DNA of 64,000 nucleotides from Martinezella rhizogenes (GTDB taxonomy: Bacteria; Pseudomonadota; Alphaproteobacteria; Rhizobiales; Rhizobiaceae): NCBI RefSeq assembly GCF_000799715.1, contig NZ_JUHG01000015.1:1-64000 (forward strand), given 5' to 3'. This document shows, piece by piece, positions 23,482 through 32,192 of the stretch. Both the position numbers and the translations under genes were made by a program. The notes below the pieces were generated by a model, which did no database searches, was not told where the DNA came from, and was given only the letters and a program-made list of their open reading frames with translations. The stretch's first letter is position 1. The number at the start of each line of letters is the position of its first letter.

Positions 23482-25599
23482 ATGCCTGGGTCCATGTCGA
23501 ACCCGCGCGCCATTCTGTCGTCCTACCGGGTGGGCGGCGTAGAAGTTGTGGTTGTAGACAACCCGCCGCGCAATGTCCTTAGCCGGGAGCTCCGGATCGC
23601 TCTGTTGGAGCAATTGCAGAAATCGTCAAACGCGCCCAACGTCGAGGCAATTGCCATCCTCGGTGCAAATGGTCACTTCCTGACGGAGGATCCTCTCGGA
23701 GCTTTAGACACTTGTCCGGACGTGCCTACGATTGCCGATCTGTCTGATGCGATCGAGGCGTCGGCGAAGCCGGTGATCGCCGCCATAACCGGCCCGGCGG
23801 AGGACGGTGGTCTTTCTATTGCATTGGCTTGTGACTGGCGGATCGCTACGGCGAGCGCGTCCGCCGGCTTTCCACGAACGATGCTTGGCCTTGTTCCTGA
23901 AGGCGGCGCCACCCAGCGCCTGCCACGCATTGTCGGTGCCCGTCATGCCCTAAGAATGACCGCAACCATGAACGTCAAAGCGCCGGAGGGCGCGGCCTTC
24001 GCGCTCTTTGACGAGGTCGTCGATGGGGATGCCACTGCTCATCTCGCACAAGAAGCGAAAAAATGGTCCAAGCGTCGCAGCAGTGACCGAACTGCGCCGG
24101 TCGACGACGAGACGGCGATCGACAAGGAAGCGACGTCCGCACTGAGGCGAGGGAAAGGCAGCCAGTCGGTCAAGGAGACCGTCGAGCTCATCCGGCTTGC
24201 CGCGACAACTCCTTGGATCGAAGGAATTAAGAAAGAGCGAGAAGCTTGCGACCGAGCCCAGGCTTCGAGCGAGGCCAGAGCCTTGCAGCATCTGGCCTGG
24301 GCGGAAACGCAATCGGACATCGTGCCGGGTGCAGCCAGAGCGTCAGTTCACCCGATCGAGCGGGCCACCGTGATCGGAGCCGGCACCATGGGGTCGGGCA
24401 TAGCAGTCACTCTGGCAAGTGCGGGCATCGTCGTCGATCTTCTCGAACAAAACGCCGAAGCAGCGCTTGCGGGTGGCCAGCGGGTTCGCGACCTCTTCCA
24501 GGCGCAGGTCAAGGCTGGCCGTCTAACCGAAGACGATGCCAAGGAGCGCCAGCAGCAAGTGAGCGCGACTGATAATTGGGATGTCGTTGTGAAAGCGGAC
24601 CTCGTGATCGAGGCCGCCTTTGAGGATATGGACGTCAAGAAGCCGATCTTCACCAAGCTGGATCGACTTGCAAAACCCGGCGCCGTGCTCGCGACCAATA
24701 CGTCTTATCTTGATGTCGATGCGATTGCCGACATCACTGATCGGCCGGCCGACGTCCTTGGGCTTCACTTCTTCTCCCCAGCGCACATCATGCGGTTGCT
24801 TGAGGTCGTGCAGGCGAGCCGGACCTCAGCTGACGTCGTGGCGACCGGAATGGCACTCGGGCGCAGGATCGGAAAGCTACCGATCGTTGCGGGTGTTTGT
24901 GACGGCTTCATTGGCAACCGCATTTTTGCGGTCTACCGCCGGCATGCTGAATATCTTCTGGAGGACGGCGCCTCGGCTCGCCAGATCGATGAGGCGCTGC
25001 AGGCCTATGGTTTTGCCATGGGGCCGTTCGCTGTTTCCGACATGTCGGGTCTCGACATCGCATGGGCGATGCGCAAGCGCAGGGCCGCGACCCGCGATCC
25101 CCTCGAGCGTTATGTTGCGATCCCCGACCGACTATGCGAGGCCGGCCGGCTCGGACGGAAGGCGGGGAAGGGCTGGTATGACTACCTCGATGGCAGGGCC
25201 GTGGCCTCCGCGGAAGTGGAAGAGATCATTGCCAACGAACGTCGTCGCCAGGCAAGGGAGCCCCAGGCATTTACGGCCGAACAGATCCAGCGCCGGATAT
25301 TGGCTGTCATGGTCAATGAAGGCGCGCGTGTTCTCGAGGAAGGCATAAGCCTCAGACCCTCCGACATCGATCTCGTTTTCGTCAACGGCTACGGCTTTCC
25401 GCGATTGAGAGGCGGCCCATTGTTCGCGGCTGACCAACAGGGCTTGGCCGAGACACTCGCAGACGTCGAAGAGGCTGCTCGGGTCGGCGGAGCCGGGTCC
25501 GAGCCCTCTGCACTTCTCGTTGAGCTTGCACGCGATGGCCGAACTTTCACCGAATGGCAAAGAGACCACCGGGAGACAGCCGACCGCGGCGCGAGCTGA
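23482..25599 (+). CDS. FadJ-like protein: 3-hydroxyacyl-CoA dehydrogenase with degenerate crotonase domain
   Basis: About 705 aa with ATG at 23482 (alternative 23494), one base after the thiolase stop. The dehydrogenase half is normal: VIGAGTMGSGIA nucleotide loop, HFFSPAHIMRL catalytic His, FVNGYGFPRLRGG. The N-terminal crotonase half has lost both catalytic glutamates. Where active enzymes read GGGLE and PEVxLG it reads GGLSIALACD and FPRTMLG, and GAGGT is replaced by EGGAT. It should therefore oxidise 3-hydroxyacyl-CoA but probably not hydrate enoyl-CoA; hydration may be done by the FAS1-type dehydratase at 27132 or by the intact paralogue at 6400. The domain may still act as an isomerase-like or structural unit. 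Confidence 0.9.
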   Translation: MPGSMSNPRAILSSYRVGGVEVVVVDNPPRNVLSRELRIALLEQLQKSSNAPNVEAIAILGANGHFLTEDPLGALDTCPDVPTIADLSDAIEASAKPVIAAITGPAEDGGLSIALACDWRIATASASAGFPRTMLGLVPEGGATQRLPRIVGARHALRMTATMNVKAPEGAAFALFDEVVDGDATAHLAQEAKKWSKRRSSDRTAPVDDETAIDKEATSALRRGKGSQSVKETVELIRLAATTPWIEGIKKEREACDRAQASSEARALQHLAWAETQSDIVPGAARASVHPIERATVIGAGTMGSGIAVTLASAGIVVDLLEQNAEAALAGGQRVRDLFQAQVKAGRLTEDDAKERQQQVSATDNWDVVVKADLVIEAAFEDMDVKKPIFTKLDRLAKPGAVLATNTSYLDVDAIADITDRPADVLGLHFFSPAHIMRLLEVVQASRTSADVVATGMALGRRIGKLPIVAGVCDGFIGNRIFAVYRRHAEYLLEDGASARQIDEALQAYGFAMGPFAVSDMSGLDIAWAMRKRRAATRDPLERYVAIPDRLCEAGRLGRKAGKGWYDYLDGRAVASAEVEEIIANERRRQAREPQAFTAEQIQRRILAVMVNEGARVLEEGISLRPSDIDLVFVNGYGFPRLRGGPLFAADQQGLAETLADVEEAARVGGAGSEPSALLVELARDGRTFTEWQRDHRETADRGAS

Positions 25600-25647
25600 C
25601 GACGTACTCAGAATACATATCAACCGACCGTTTGGAGGAGAACACTA

Positions 25648-26997
25648 ATGTCGGCTGCAACTCAAGACATCAGAAAAGCACATGGCCAGAGCGAGACCGA
25701 GCCGGTCTCGCCCATGGCGAAACGCGCGGCATTCAGCAGTGCACTCGGCTCGGCCCTGGAGTGGCTCGATTTCACGGCGTATGGCGCAATATCGGCGACA
25801 GTCCTGCCTTCGCTGTTCTTTCCCACCATGGATCCGAAGAGTGCGCTTCTGGCTTCCTTCGCGACGTTCGGGGTGGGCTTCGTTGCCCGCCCGGCCGGTG
25901 GCATCATCATGGGGATCCTCGGTGATAGAATAGGGCGCAAGAACATCCTGCTCTTCACCTTTATTCTCATGGGAATAGCATCATTCCTCATCGGCCTTAT
26001 GCCTACCTATGCCAGCATCGGCATCTGGGCGCCGATCCTGATCGTCGTGCTCCGTTTCGTGCAGGGGTTTGCGCTCGGAGGCGAGTCGACGGGCGCTCAG
26101 CTCTTTACAATGGAACATGCTCCTTCCACCCGCCGCGGGCTGTTCGGTGCTTTCACAAACATGGCAGCTCCCGCCAGCCAAGTACTCGCCAACGGTCTTC
26201 TATTTGCTATCTCAGTGATGATGACCAGCGAGCAATTCTTGAATTATGGATGGAGGATTCCGTTCCTGCTCAGTGTTCTGCTGGTGGTGCTCGGCGTTTA
26301 TATCCGCTTCAAAGTCGAGGAGACCCCGGCGTTTCAGAATCTGGTGAAACGTCAGGACGCGGCTGAGGAAAAACATGCAGCTCCCCCGCGCAAGCAATCT
26401 GTTTTCCGCACCCATCCCGGCACGATCATTCGCCTGCTGTTGTTCTGGTCTGCACCTGCATCGTGCTATTATATCGTCACCGTCTTTTCCATCAGCTATC
26501 TCACGAAAACCGTTGGAATTGCCAACCAGACCGCATTCATGTGCCTTATGGCTGCAAATGCCGTTGCCATTGTGACCACCTGCATTGGCGGCGCCGCGAG
26601 TGACAAATTCGGTCGCAAACCGCCGCTCATTGTCACCACGCTGCTTATGTTTGTCATTGCAGCGCTTTACTTTCCGATGATGAATACCGCGAACACCTTC
26701 GTCATCTTCCTGGCAATGGCTGCTTTCGCAGGCTGCATCCAGGCGCAAAGCGGCATTCTGCCGTCCTTCTTTGCGGAGCATTTTCCGACCTCGGTCCGCT
26801 ATGCAGGATCCGCGCTTGCTTACACAGGTGCGAACCTTCTGTTTGCCGGCCCAACACCCTTCGTGGCTGCATGGCTTATGCAGTCCTTTGGCGGCCAAGT
26901 TTGGATTATCACTGCCATGTGCCTGACCGTCCTGACAATTTCACTCATCGCCCTGTTGATGAGCCCGGAAACCCGCCACGTGGATATTGAGAAATAA
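25648..26997 (+). CDS. MFS permease, metabolite:H+ symporter (MHS) family
   Basis: A 449-aa inner-membrane transporter with 12 predicted hydrophobic helices. Typical MHS marks are ALEWLDFTAYGAI in helix 1, the loop motif GDRIGRKNIL between helices 2 and 3, and RFVQGFALGGES in helix 4. Helix 8-9 repeats the motif as SDKFGRKPPL. MHS carriers import dicarboxylates, aromatic acids or betaines with protons. Its place directly after the thiolase/FadJ genes, with a terminator behind it, suggests it imports the acid that the cluster degrades. Confidence 0.9.
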   Translation: MSAATQDIRKAHGQSETEPVSPMAKRAAFSSALGSALEWLDFTAYGAISATVLPSLFFPTMDPKSALLASFATFGVGFVARPAGGIIMGILGDRIGRKNILLFTFILMGIASFLIGLMPTYASIGIWAPILIVVLRFVQGFALGGESTGAQLFTMEHAPSTRRGLFGAFTNMAAPASQVLANGLLFAISVMMTSEQFLNYGWRIPFLLSVLLVVLGVYIRFKVEETPAFQNLVKRQDAAEEKHAAPPRKQSVFRTHPGTIIRLLLFWSAPASCYYIVTVFSISYLTKTVGIANQTAFMCLMAANAVAIVTTCIGGAASDKFGRKPPLIVTTLLMFVIAALYFPMMNTANTFVIFLAMAAFAGCIQAQSGILPSFFAEHFPTSVRYAGSALAYTGANLLFAGPTPFVAAWLMQSFGGQVWIITAMCLTVLTISLIALLMSPETRHVDIEK

Positions 26998-27010
26998 GGC
27001 ATCTATCAGG

Positions 27011-27047
27011 AAATGCGCCGATGAATAGAGGAAGTTTCGGCGCATTT
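27011..27047 (+). terminator. Rho-independent-like terminator after the permease gene
   Basis: Eleven-base perfect stem AAATGCGCCGA/TCGGCGCATTT with a 15-base loop, running into TTTTCCC (44-50 of the 27000s). It starts 14 bases after the permease stop, so it probably ends the SDR-VOC-thiolase-FadJ-permease transcript. Confidence 0.6.
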
Positions 27048-27131
27048 TCCCTGTCTCACTGACGACCTCGGCGAAGCTCCGAAGCGGCGTTGCGTATGAA
27101 CCGCCGACTGGCATATCAAAGGAAAACCAGA

Positions 27132-27968
27132 ATGTCCGAGAGTTCCCAAACCGACGAAGTCTACAAGGCAGTCAGGCGCCAGGAAGTGTGTTCCATGGCT
27201 GCAGTCCGCCGGATTGCAGCCATGCTGGACTTGGATCCGGATAGCTTCAAGGAGGGTGAAAACTTGCCGCGCGGGTGGCAGTTCTTTCTCTTGGCCGGCG
27301 ACACACGCCGTTCTGAGATACGCGAAGATGGCTTTCCCGGCCTTGGTGTTCCGCTTCCCGATCTGGGATTGCCTCGACTGCTTCTGGGTGGCCGGACAGT
27401 TTCATTTTCCACGGATATCCGGATTGGCGACCCGTTGCGAAGAGAAAGCCGTATACAGGCGATCTCGCACAAACAGGGTCAGAGCGGTCCGATGGCGATC
27501 GTCTCGGTTGCGCATGACCTCTATCAGGTCAATGCTTCTCATCCATCTTTGAGCGAAACGCAGACCTATATCTTGCTGAGCGCTCAGCCGGGATCCTCAA
27601 AAATATCTGACGCGCCGGCCGCATCGATCACCCCCGGCAAGCAGATCACGCCGGACGACGTTTTGCTGTTTCAATATTCCGCACTTGGATTCAACTCCCA
27701 TAAGATTCACATCGACCGGCAACACGCTCGTGACGTCGAAGGGTTTCCTGACCTGGTGGTCAATGGTGGCCTTTCGACACTGTTGCTGACGGAGTATTTC
27801 CGGGCGCAGCATTCCGAAATCCTGTCAACGCTTAAGGCCAAACATCTCCTACCCCTGTTTTGCGGGCGTCCCATCTCCATGACAATCGAAAGCATCGGCC
27901 AATCCTGGATCTTGCGTGCTTACAATGACACAGGGGCGCTCGCGGTCGAAATACTGGTGAATGCCTGA
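27132..27968 (+). CDS. FAS1-like/MaoC-type (HTD2 family) acyl-CoA dehydratase
   Basis: A 278-aa double-hotdog protein. The N-terminal half (PRGWQFFLLAGD, VPLPDLGLPRLLLGGR, IRIGDPLRRESRI) is the FAS1-like dehydratase domain. The C-terminal half carries the MaoC-type motif FQYSALGFNSHKIHIDRQHA, with the catalytic Asn/His region, and PDLVVNGG. Such proteins hydrate mesaconyl-C4-CoA, itaconyl-CoA-like or cinnamoyl-CoA esters. The ATG at 27132 is used; an open frame upstream runs into the intergenic region. Paired with the CaiB transferase it recalls the mesaconate/itaconate CoA route. It can supply the hydratase activity missing from the FadJ-like protein. Confidence 0.8.
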   Translation: MSESSQTDEVYKAVRRQEVCSMAAVRRIAAMLDLDPDSFKEGENLPRGWQFFLLAGDTRRSEIREDGFPGLGVPLPDLGLPRLLLGGRTVSFSTDIRIGDPLRRESRIQAISHKQGQSGPMAIVSVAHDLYQVNASHPSLSETQTYILLSAQPGSSKISDAPAASITPGKQITPDDVLLFQYSALGFNSHKIHIDRQHARDVEGFPDLVVNGGLSTLLLTEYFRAQHSEILSTLKAKHLLPLFCGRPISMTIESIGQSWILRAYNDTGALAVEILVNA

Positions 27969-28083
27969 AACAAAGAGGCGATCGTATCGGCGGCCAAGGG
28001 GCGATCTAACTTGACTTGGCAACGAGCGTGTGAAAACCACCATCCTTGTTGGAAATCGGCGTTCGTCACGAGTGGAAAAAGGC

Positions 28084-28977
28084 ATGACCGTCAAAGCCGC
28101 ATCACGCAAGAAAATCCCAGACACCCCGCCTGAAGACGACGAAAGCAAGCAACCCCTCTACTCGGCTCCTGCCTTGGAGAAAGGGCTGGATATCCTTGAA
28201 CTTCTGTCCAAGGAAGAAAATGGCCTATCGCGAAAGGATATCGCCGACAGGCTCGGTCGCTCAGTCGGTGAGATTTTCCGAATGATCGAGTGCCTCGCAC
28301 GCCGCTCCTATCTGGTTCAAACAGACGAATCTTTCTTGCTCGGCATGAAATTATTCGAGCTTTCTCACAGTTTTCCGCCCGTGAGCCGGCTGATCTCCGA
28401 AGCGCTCCCACGCATGAAGACCCTGTCGACCACCATCGACCAGTCCTGTCACCTTACAGTGCTGAGCGGCAATCATCAGCTCGTCGTTGCGCAGGTTGAT
28501 GCGCCTGAAGGTGTGGGGTTCAACGTCAAGGTGGGCGCAAAGCTTGATATCCTGAAATCGGCCTCCGGAAGAGTTCTCCTTGCATTCCAAGGGTCGCGGG
28601 CACTCAGCGAGATCCTTTCACTGATTGACCCTACGATGAAACAGGCGGAGCAACAGGCCTTCATCAAGCTCCTTCAAAAGGTGCAAAAGCAGGGTTTTGC
28701 CTTTATGAAGAGCAATCAGTTCGCCGGAGTGCAGGCGATTTGCTTTCCGATCCTGGATCTTCGCGGACATCCGATCGCTGCTCTGACAGTCCCATATGTC
28801 GCGCGGCTCGATGATCAAACTCGCCCACCGACAGACGTCGCGCAAGCCGCACTTGCCGCCGTTGCGGCCGAACTCACGGGCGTCTTGGGCGGCAAGGTGT
28901 CCCCTGTGTCCCCACCCGCAGGACAAAACCGGTTATCGGGAAAACGGCCCCGTCAAAGCAAAAGCAAGGTTACATAG
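28084..28977 (+). CDS. IclR-family transcriptional regulator
   Basis: About 297 aa from the ATG at 28084 (GGAAAAAGG upstream). A winged helix-turn-helix spans about residues 30-90 (ALEKGLDILELLSKEENGLSR then DIADRLGRSVGEIFRMIECL). The C-terminal IclR effector domain follows (LRGHPIAALTVPYVA near the end). The C-terminus is Lys/Arg-rich. It directly follows the FAS1-type dehydratase, so it probably regulates the 18.3-28 kb CoA-ester catabolic cluster, perhaps at the A+T-rich region near 20762-20842. The effector is unknown. Confidence 0.9.
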   Translation: MTVKAASRKKIPDTPPEDDESKQPLYSAPALEKGLDILELLSKEENGLSRKDIADRLGRSVGEIFRMIECLARRSYLVQTDESFLLGMKLFELSHSFPPVSRLISEALPRMKTLSTTIDQSCHLTVLSGNHQLVVAQVDAPEGVGFNVKVGAKLDILKSASGRVLLAFQGSRALSEILSLIDPTMKQAEQQAFIKLLQKVQKQGFAFMKSNQFAGVQAICFPILDLRGHPIAALTVPYVARLDDQTRPPTDVAQAALAAVAAELTGVLGGKVSPVSPPAGQNRLSGKRPRQSKSKVT

Positions 28978-29083
28978 AGTATCCAACCAGTTGGGGCGAT
29001 CTCCAGACTATGGCATCTGCCGAGAGCCCGAACGAAGTGGCGAGGAGGCATGGAGAGCCGTGCGGCTCGTGACCACCTCAATG

Positions 29084-29995
29084 TCACGCGCGACCAACGG
29101 ATGGGCCGGAGGGCAATCCGAAACTCGCAACCGCGAAATCGATAAAACTGCGCAGTTTTGGGGTCAGACGGCGGGTCGGCGCGTAGAGTATATGTAAAGG
29201 CCGGCTCGGCACCTTGTAGCCAGGAAGCAGCTCGATAAGTCTGCCATCGCGAAGAGAATCCTCCACGAGCTCGAGCGGCTGTAACATCACACCCAGGCCC
29301 TCAAGGGCAGCGCAAAGCAGCGGCTCGCCGTGGTCGACCATGAGCCTGCTTGTCACCGGAATCACTTCGCGCCCATTAGGACCATCGAAGCTCCAATGGG
29401 TCCTCAATTCCGTGTGCGCAAATCCGAGACATTCATGGTTGGTCAGATCTTGGGGGGTCGCTACCGCAGCGCTCTGTGCCAGGTAGGCCGGCGAAGCGCA
29501 CACGACCAAGCGATAGGGGGACAGCTGTCGTCCGATCAGACCACTGTCTGACAATTCTCCGACCCGGAACACCGCGTCGTATCCTTCTTCGATAAGATCC
29601 ACCGCGCGATTGGCCAGGGTGAGTTCGACCGAGACCTTGGGATACATCTTCATGTATTCAGGCAATCGGGGCGAAAGGGTTCGCATGCCGAAGCTGACAG
29701 GGGCATTGATTCTAAGGCGTCCGCCTGGAACAGCACGGGTTTCGGCGGCCATGCCTTCGGCTGTCTCGACCTCCGACAGAATGATCTTCGCCCTTTCGTA
29801 GAAGATGCGACCGAAGTCCGTCAGGCTCTGCCGGCGGGTGGAGCGCTGGAGAAGCTGAACGCCGAGATGCTGTTCGAGTTTCTGGACATGTTTTCCGACG
29901 AGCTGAGACGACATCTTCATGGTCTCGCCCGCAGCGCTGAACGAGCCGCTTTCGACCGCTTTGACGAAGACCTCGATGCCCGTGAGACGATCCAT
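29084..29995 (-). CDS. LysR-family transcriptional regulator
   Basis: A 303-aa LTTR. The N-terminal helix-turn-helix is clear (FVKAVESGSFSAAGETM, SQLVGKHVQKLEQHLGVQLL, RSTRRQSLTDFG), followed by the substrate-binding domain with RINAPVSFGMRTLSPRLPE. The ATG at 29995 has GGAG eight bases upstream. It belongs to the CrgA-like subgroup that often regulates a divergent oxidoreductase. The divergent neighbour starts at 30092, leaving a 96-bp shared promoter region in which AAACGGAGTGTTTCA (29999-30013) is a candidate T-N11-A site. It probably controls the NADP-binding protein and perhaps the exported hydrolase. Confidence 0.92.
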   Translation of the reverse strand: MDRLTGIEVFVKAVESGSFSAAGETMKMSSQLVGKHVQKLEQHLGVQLLQRSTRRQSLTDFGRIFYERAKIILSEVETAEGMAAETRAVPGGRLRINAPVSFGMRTLSPRLPEYMKMYPKVSVELTLANRAVDLIEEGYDAVFRVGELSDSGLIGRQLSPYRLVVCASPAYLAQSAAVATPQDLTNHECLGFAHTELRTHWSFDGPNGREVIPVTSRLMVDHGEPLLCAALEGLGVMLQPLELVEDSLRDGRLIELLPGYKVPSRPLHILYAPTRRLTPKLRSFIDFAVASFGLPSGPSVGRA

Positions 29996-30091
29996 TTGAA
30001 ACACTCCGTTTCAGGTAAAGCGACATTCTAGCGATTTATCCCGATTCATTTCAACGCCATTATCCCTGCACCCACAACAGAGGACGAGACA

Positions 30092-30718
30092 ATGAGAGTT
30101 GCGATTATCGGAACCGGAAACATGGGCTCGGGATTCGCTCGAGCGTTCGCGTCGAAGGGCGTGGACCTTGTCATCGGCCATCGCGACCTGGCCAAGGCCG
30201 CAGCACTGGCTGCCGAAATCGGCCCTGATGTCGAAGGCGGCGGGATTGCCGCTGCCGTGAAGCTCGCCGATATCATTTTGCTCGCCCTGCCATACCAGGC
30301 AGTGGCGCCGGTTCTTGGTGAAGCGGGAGATTTAGGCGGGAAAATTCTGGTCGATATCAGCAACCCGATCACCGCCGACTACAAGGAGCTTCTGCTTGGT
30401 CATACGACTTCGGCCGCGGAAGAAATCCAGAAAGGGGCTGCCGGCGCGCGCGTGGTGAAGGCATTCAACACGATCTTCGCCGGCCTGATCTCGCCCGACG
30501 CCCACGCTGGAAAGACCTTGCAGACCTTCGTTGCGGGCGACGATGCCGATGCGACTGCGAAGGTGCGCGCATTGGCGGAAAAACTGTCATTTGAAGCCGT
30601 CGATGCCGGCCCACTGAGCAACAGTCGCTTTCTGGAGCCAATCGGCGAGATGAACATTCATTTCGGCTTCTTCCTGGGTATGGGACCGACAGTGTCGCCC
30701 GCCTGGGTTCGCGTTTGA
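30092..30718 (+). CDS. NADPH-dependent F420 reductase-like Rossmann protein
   Basis: A 208-aa protein with the F420-oxidoreductase/6PGDH-like fold. The nucleotide loop IGTGNMGSG is at residues 6-14, then LLALPYQAVAPVL, KILVDISNPIT and the segment VVKAFNTIFAGLI are diagnostic of the family (KAFNT). Proteobacteria normally lack coenzyme F420, so the protein more likely reduces another acceptor or ketone with NADPH; relatives are induced through divergent LysR genes. The alpha/beta hydrolase begins 28 bases later, consistent with cotranscription. Confidence 0.82.
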   Translation: MRVAIIGTGNMGSGFARAFASKGVDLVIGHRDLAKAAALAAEIGPDVEGGGIAAAVKLADIILLALPYQAVAPVLGEAGDLGGKILVDISNPITADYKELLLGHTTSAAEEIQKGAAGARVVKAFNTIFAGLISPDAHAGKTLQTFVAGDDADATAKVRALAEKLSFEAVDAGPLSNSRFLEPIGEMNIHFGFFLGMGPTVSPAWVRV

Positions 30719-30746
30719 CGAGAGGCCGATCAAAGGAGACCGGAAT

Positions 30747-31742
30747 ATGAACACTTTTATACTTGGGGCCGCGTGCGCAGTCCTGATGACGTCACTTGCC
30801 GGCAATGCGCTTGGCGCACCTGCGATCGAGGCTCTGGGCCGCGACTTCACATTTCCTAACCAGATTGACGGCGTGCCGGGCAAGCTGTCCGATTTCAAGG
30901 GTTTGCAGATCAACTCATTCACGACAAACGATGGGGTGAAGCTCTCCTATTGGGAAGCGGGCGAAGGCGAGCCACTCATCTTTATTCCTGGCTGGGGAGC
31001 CAACGGCGCCGAATACGTCAACGTCATGTCCTTGCTGAGCAAGAAGTATCGCGTTCTGGTGCTGGATCCGCGCAATCAGGGTCTATCCGACAAAGTCGAC
31101 TACGGGACACGCATCGCGCGGTACGGGATGGACCTGAAAGAATTCGTCGATCATCTCGGCCTGAAGAAGGCGGATTTCTGCGGCTGGTCGATGGGAGCGA
31201 CAGTCATATGGAGCTACGTCGATCTATTCGGCACGGATTCCATTCGCAAGGCAATCTTTATCGACGAGCCGATTTCGATCTACACGCATGCGGATTGGAC
31301 AGAAGAAGAGCGACTGAATGCCGGTGGCATGACAACGTCGCCGGAGCGGATGATCGCCGCTTTCGCTGGCGCCCCAACCAACCAGCAAGTCGTAGACATG
31401 AACGTCGTGCACCGCGCGATGGAGAACAGCTCTCCTTATTACCAGAACTCTGAAGCGTTTGCTCACGAGTTCATCAAGAACGACCCGAAATACGCGGGGC
31501 TCGTTCTCTTTGACCACACAACCAACGACTGGCGCGATGTCGTCAGCCATAAGATCAATGTGCCGACAGCCATCTTCACTGGCGAAAACAGCAATAATCT
31601 ACAGAGCCAGCGCTGGATGCAGACGCAGATCAAGGGGTCGGAACTCTTCGTCTATTCCGCCAAGGATCAGGGCGACCATTTCCTTGCGTTCAAAAACCCC
31701 GTGAAGTTTACGAACGACCTCACGTCGTTCCTCGAACGCTAA
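30747..31742 (+). CDS. Exported alpha/beta hydrolase
   Basis: A 331-aa hydrolase with a Sec signal peptide (hydrophobic core in residues 4-21, likely cleaved after GNALGA). The fold is clear: oxyanion segment IPGWGANG, VLDPRNQGLSD, nucleophile elbow GWSMGATV (Ser about 148), acid region around IFTGENSN and the C-terminal His in GDHFLAF. Relatives include haloperoxidase/esterase-like enzymes acting outside the cytoplasm. An AGGAGA Shine-Dalgarno precedes the ATG. The substrate is unknown; neighbours include a tautomerase and a secreted lectin-fold protein. Confidence 0.87.
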   Translation: MNTFILGAACAVLMTSLAGNALGAPAIEALGRDFTFPNQIDGVPGKLSDFKGLQINSFTTNDGVKLSYWEAGEGEPLIFIPGWGANGAEYVNVMSLLSKKYRVLVLDPRNQGLSDKVDYGTRIARYGMDLKEFVDHLGLKKADFCGWSMGATVIWSYVDLFGTDSIRKAIFIDEPISIYTHADWTEEERLNAGGMTTSPERMIAAFAGAPTNQQVVDMNVVHRAMENSSPYYQNSEAFAHEFIKNDPKYAGLVLFDHTTNDWRDVVSHKINVPTAIFTGENSNNLQSQRWMQTQIKGSELFVYSAKDQGDHFLAFKNPVKFTNDLTSFLER

Positions 31743-31766
31743 GCCCGCTATACAACGCAAAGGTGG

Positions 31767-31788
31767 GGTCCGGATATTTTTCCGGACC
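31767..31788 (+). terminator. Hairpin after the hydrolase gene
   Basis: Eight-base stem GGTCCGGA/TCCGGACC with loop TATTTT. Flanking GGTGG and CACC extend pairing with a two-base bulge. It has no U-tract, so it may be an attenuator or mRNA-stability element between the hydrolase (stop 31742) and the tautomerase (start 31836). Confidence 0.4.
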
Positions 31789-31835
31789 ACCATTATTGCG
31801 GCAGACCGACCGCCAAGGTTCAAAGGAGACACTAT

Positions 31836-32033
31836 ATGCCTGTCGTACGCGTGAGCTGGTTCAGCGGCAAGGACACGAAAGCCAAAGCTGCAGTGGCAGC
31901 CGAGATCACCGAAAGCATCGTCAGAAACACTGGCACCGATGCCAGCTACATCTACGTCCTGTTTGAAGACATTGAGCCTTCCGATTGGGCTGGCGGCGGC
32001 AAGCTCTTCGGCGAAGCAGCCGAGAAGTCATAG
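31836..32033 (+). CDS. 4-oxalocrotonate tautomerase family protein
   Basis: A 65-aa member of the small tautomerase superfamily, whose catalytic base is the N-terminal proline exposed after Met removal (MPVVRVSWFSG). The family segment YVLFEDIEPSDWAGGGKL is intact, like that of the PptA/YdcE-type tautomerases. The Arg found at position 11 of classical 4-OT reads Gly/Lys here, so the substrate is probably not oxalocrotonate. An AAAGGAGA Shine-Dalgarno precedes the ATG. It is probably part of the 30-36 kb oxidoreductase group. Confidence 0.85.
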   Translation: MPVVRVSWFSGKDTKAKAAVAAEITESIVRNTGTDASYIYVLFEDIEPSDWAGGGKLFGEAAEKS

Positions 32034-32192
32034 CCGACCATAATGCGGAGACAGCGTCATTCGGAATGTGCTTCAGGCGCATGTGACGCAGACTAGATGC
32101 CCAGGACGCGAGTGGCGTCGGCTCCTTTCAACGCCTTCCACATCAAGCGGAGGCAAAACTTGCAATCGCAGTATCCAGACCCGGAGGAATAG

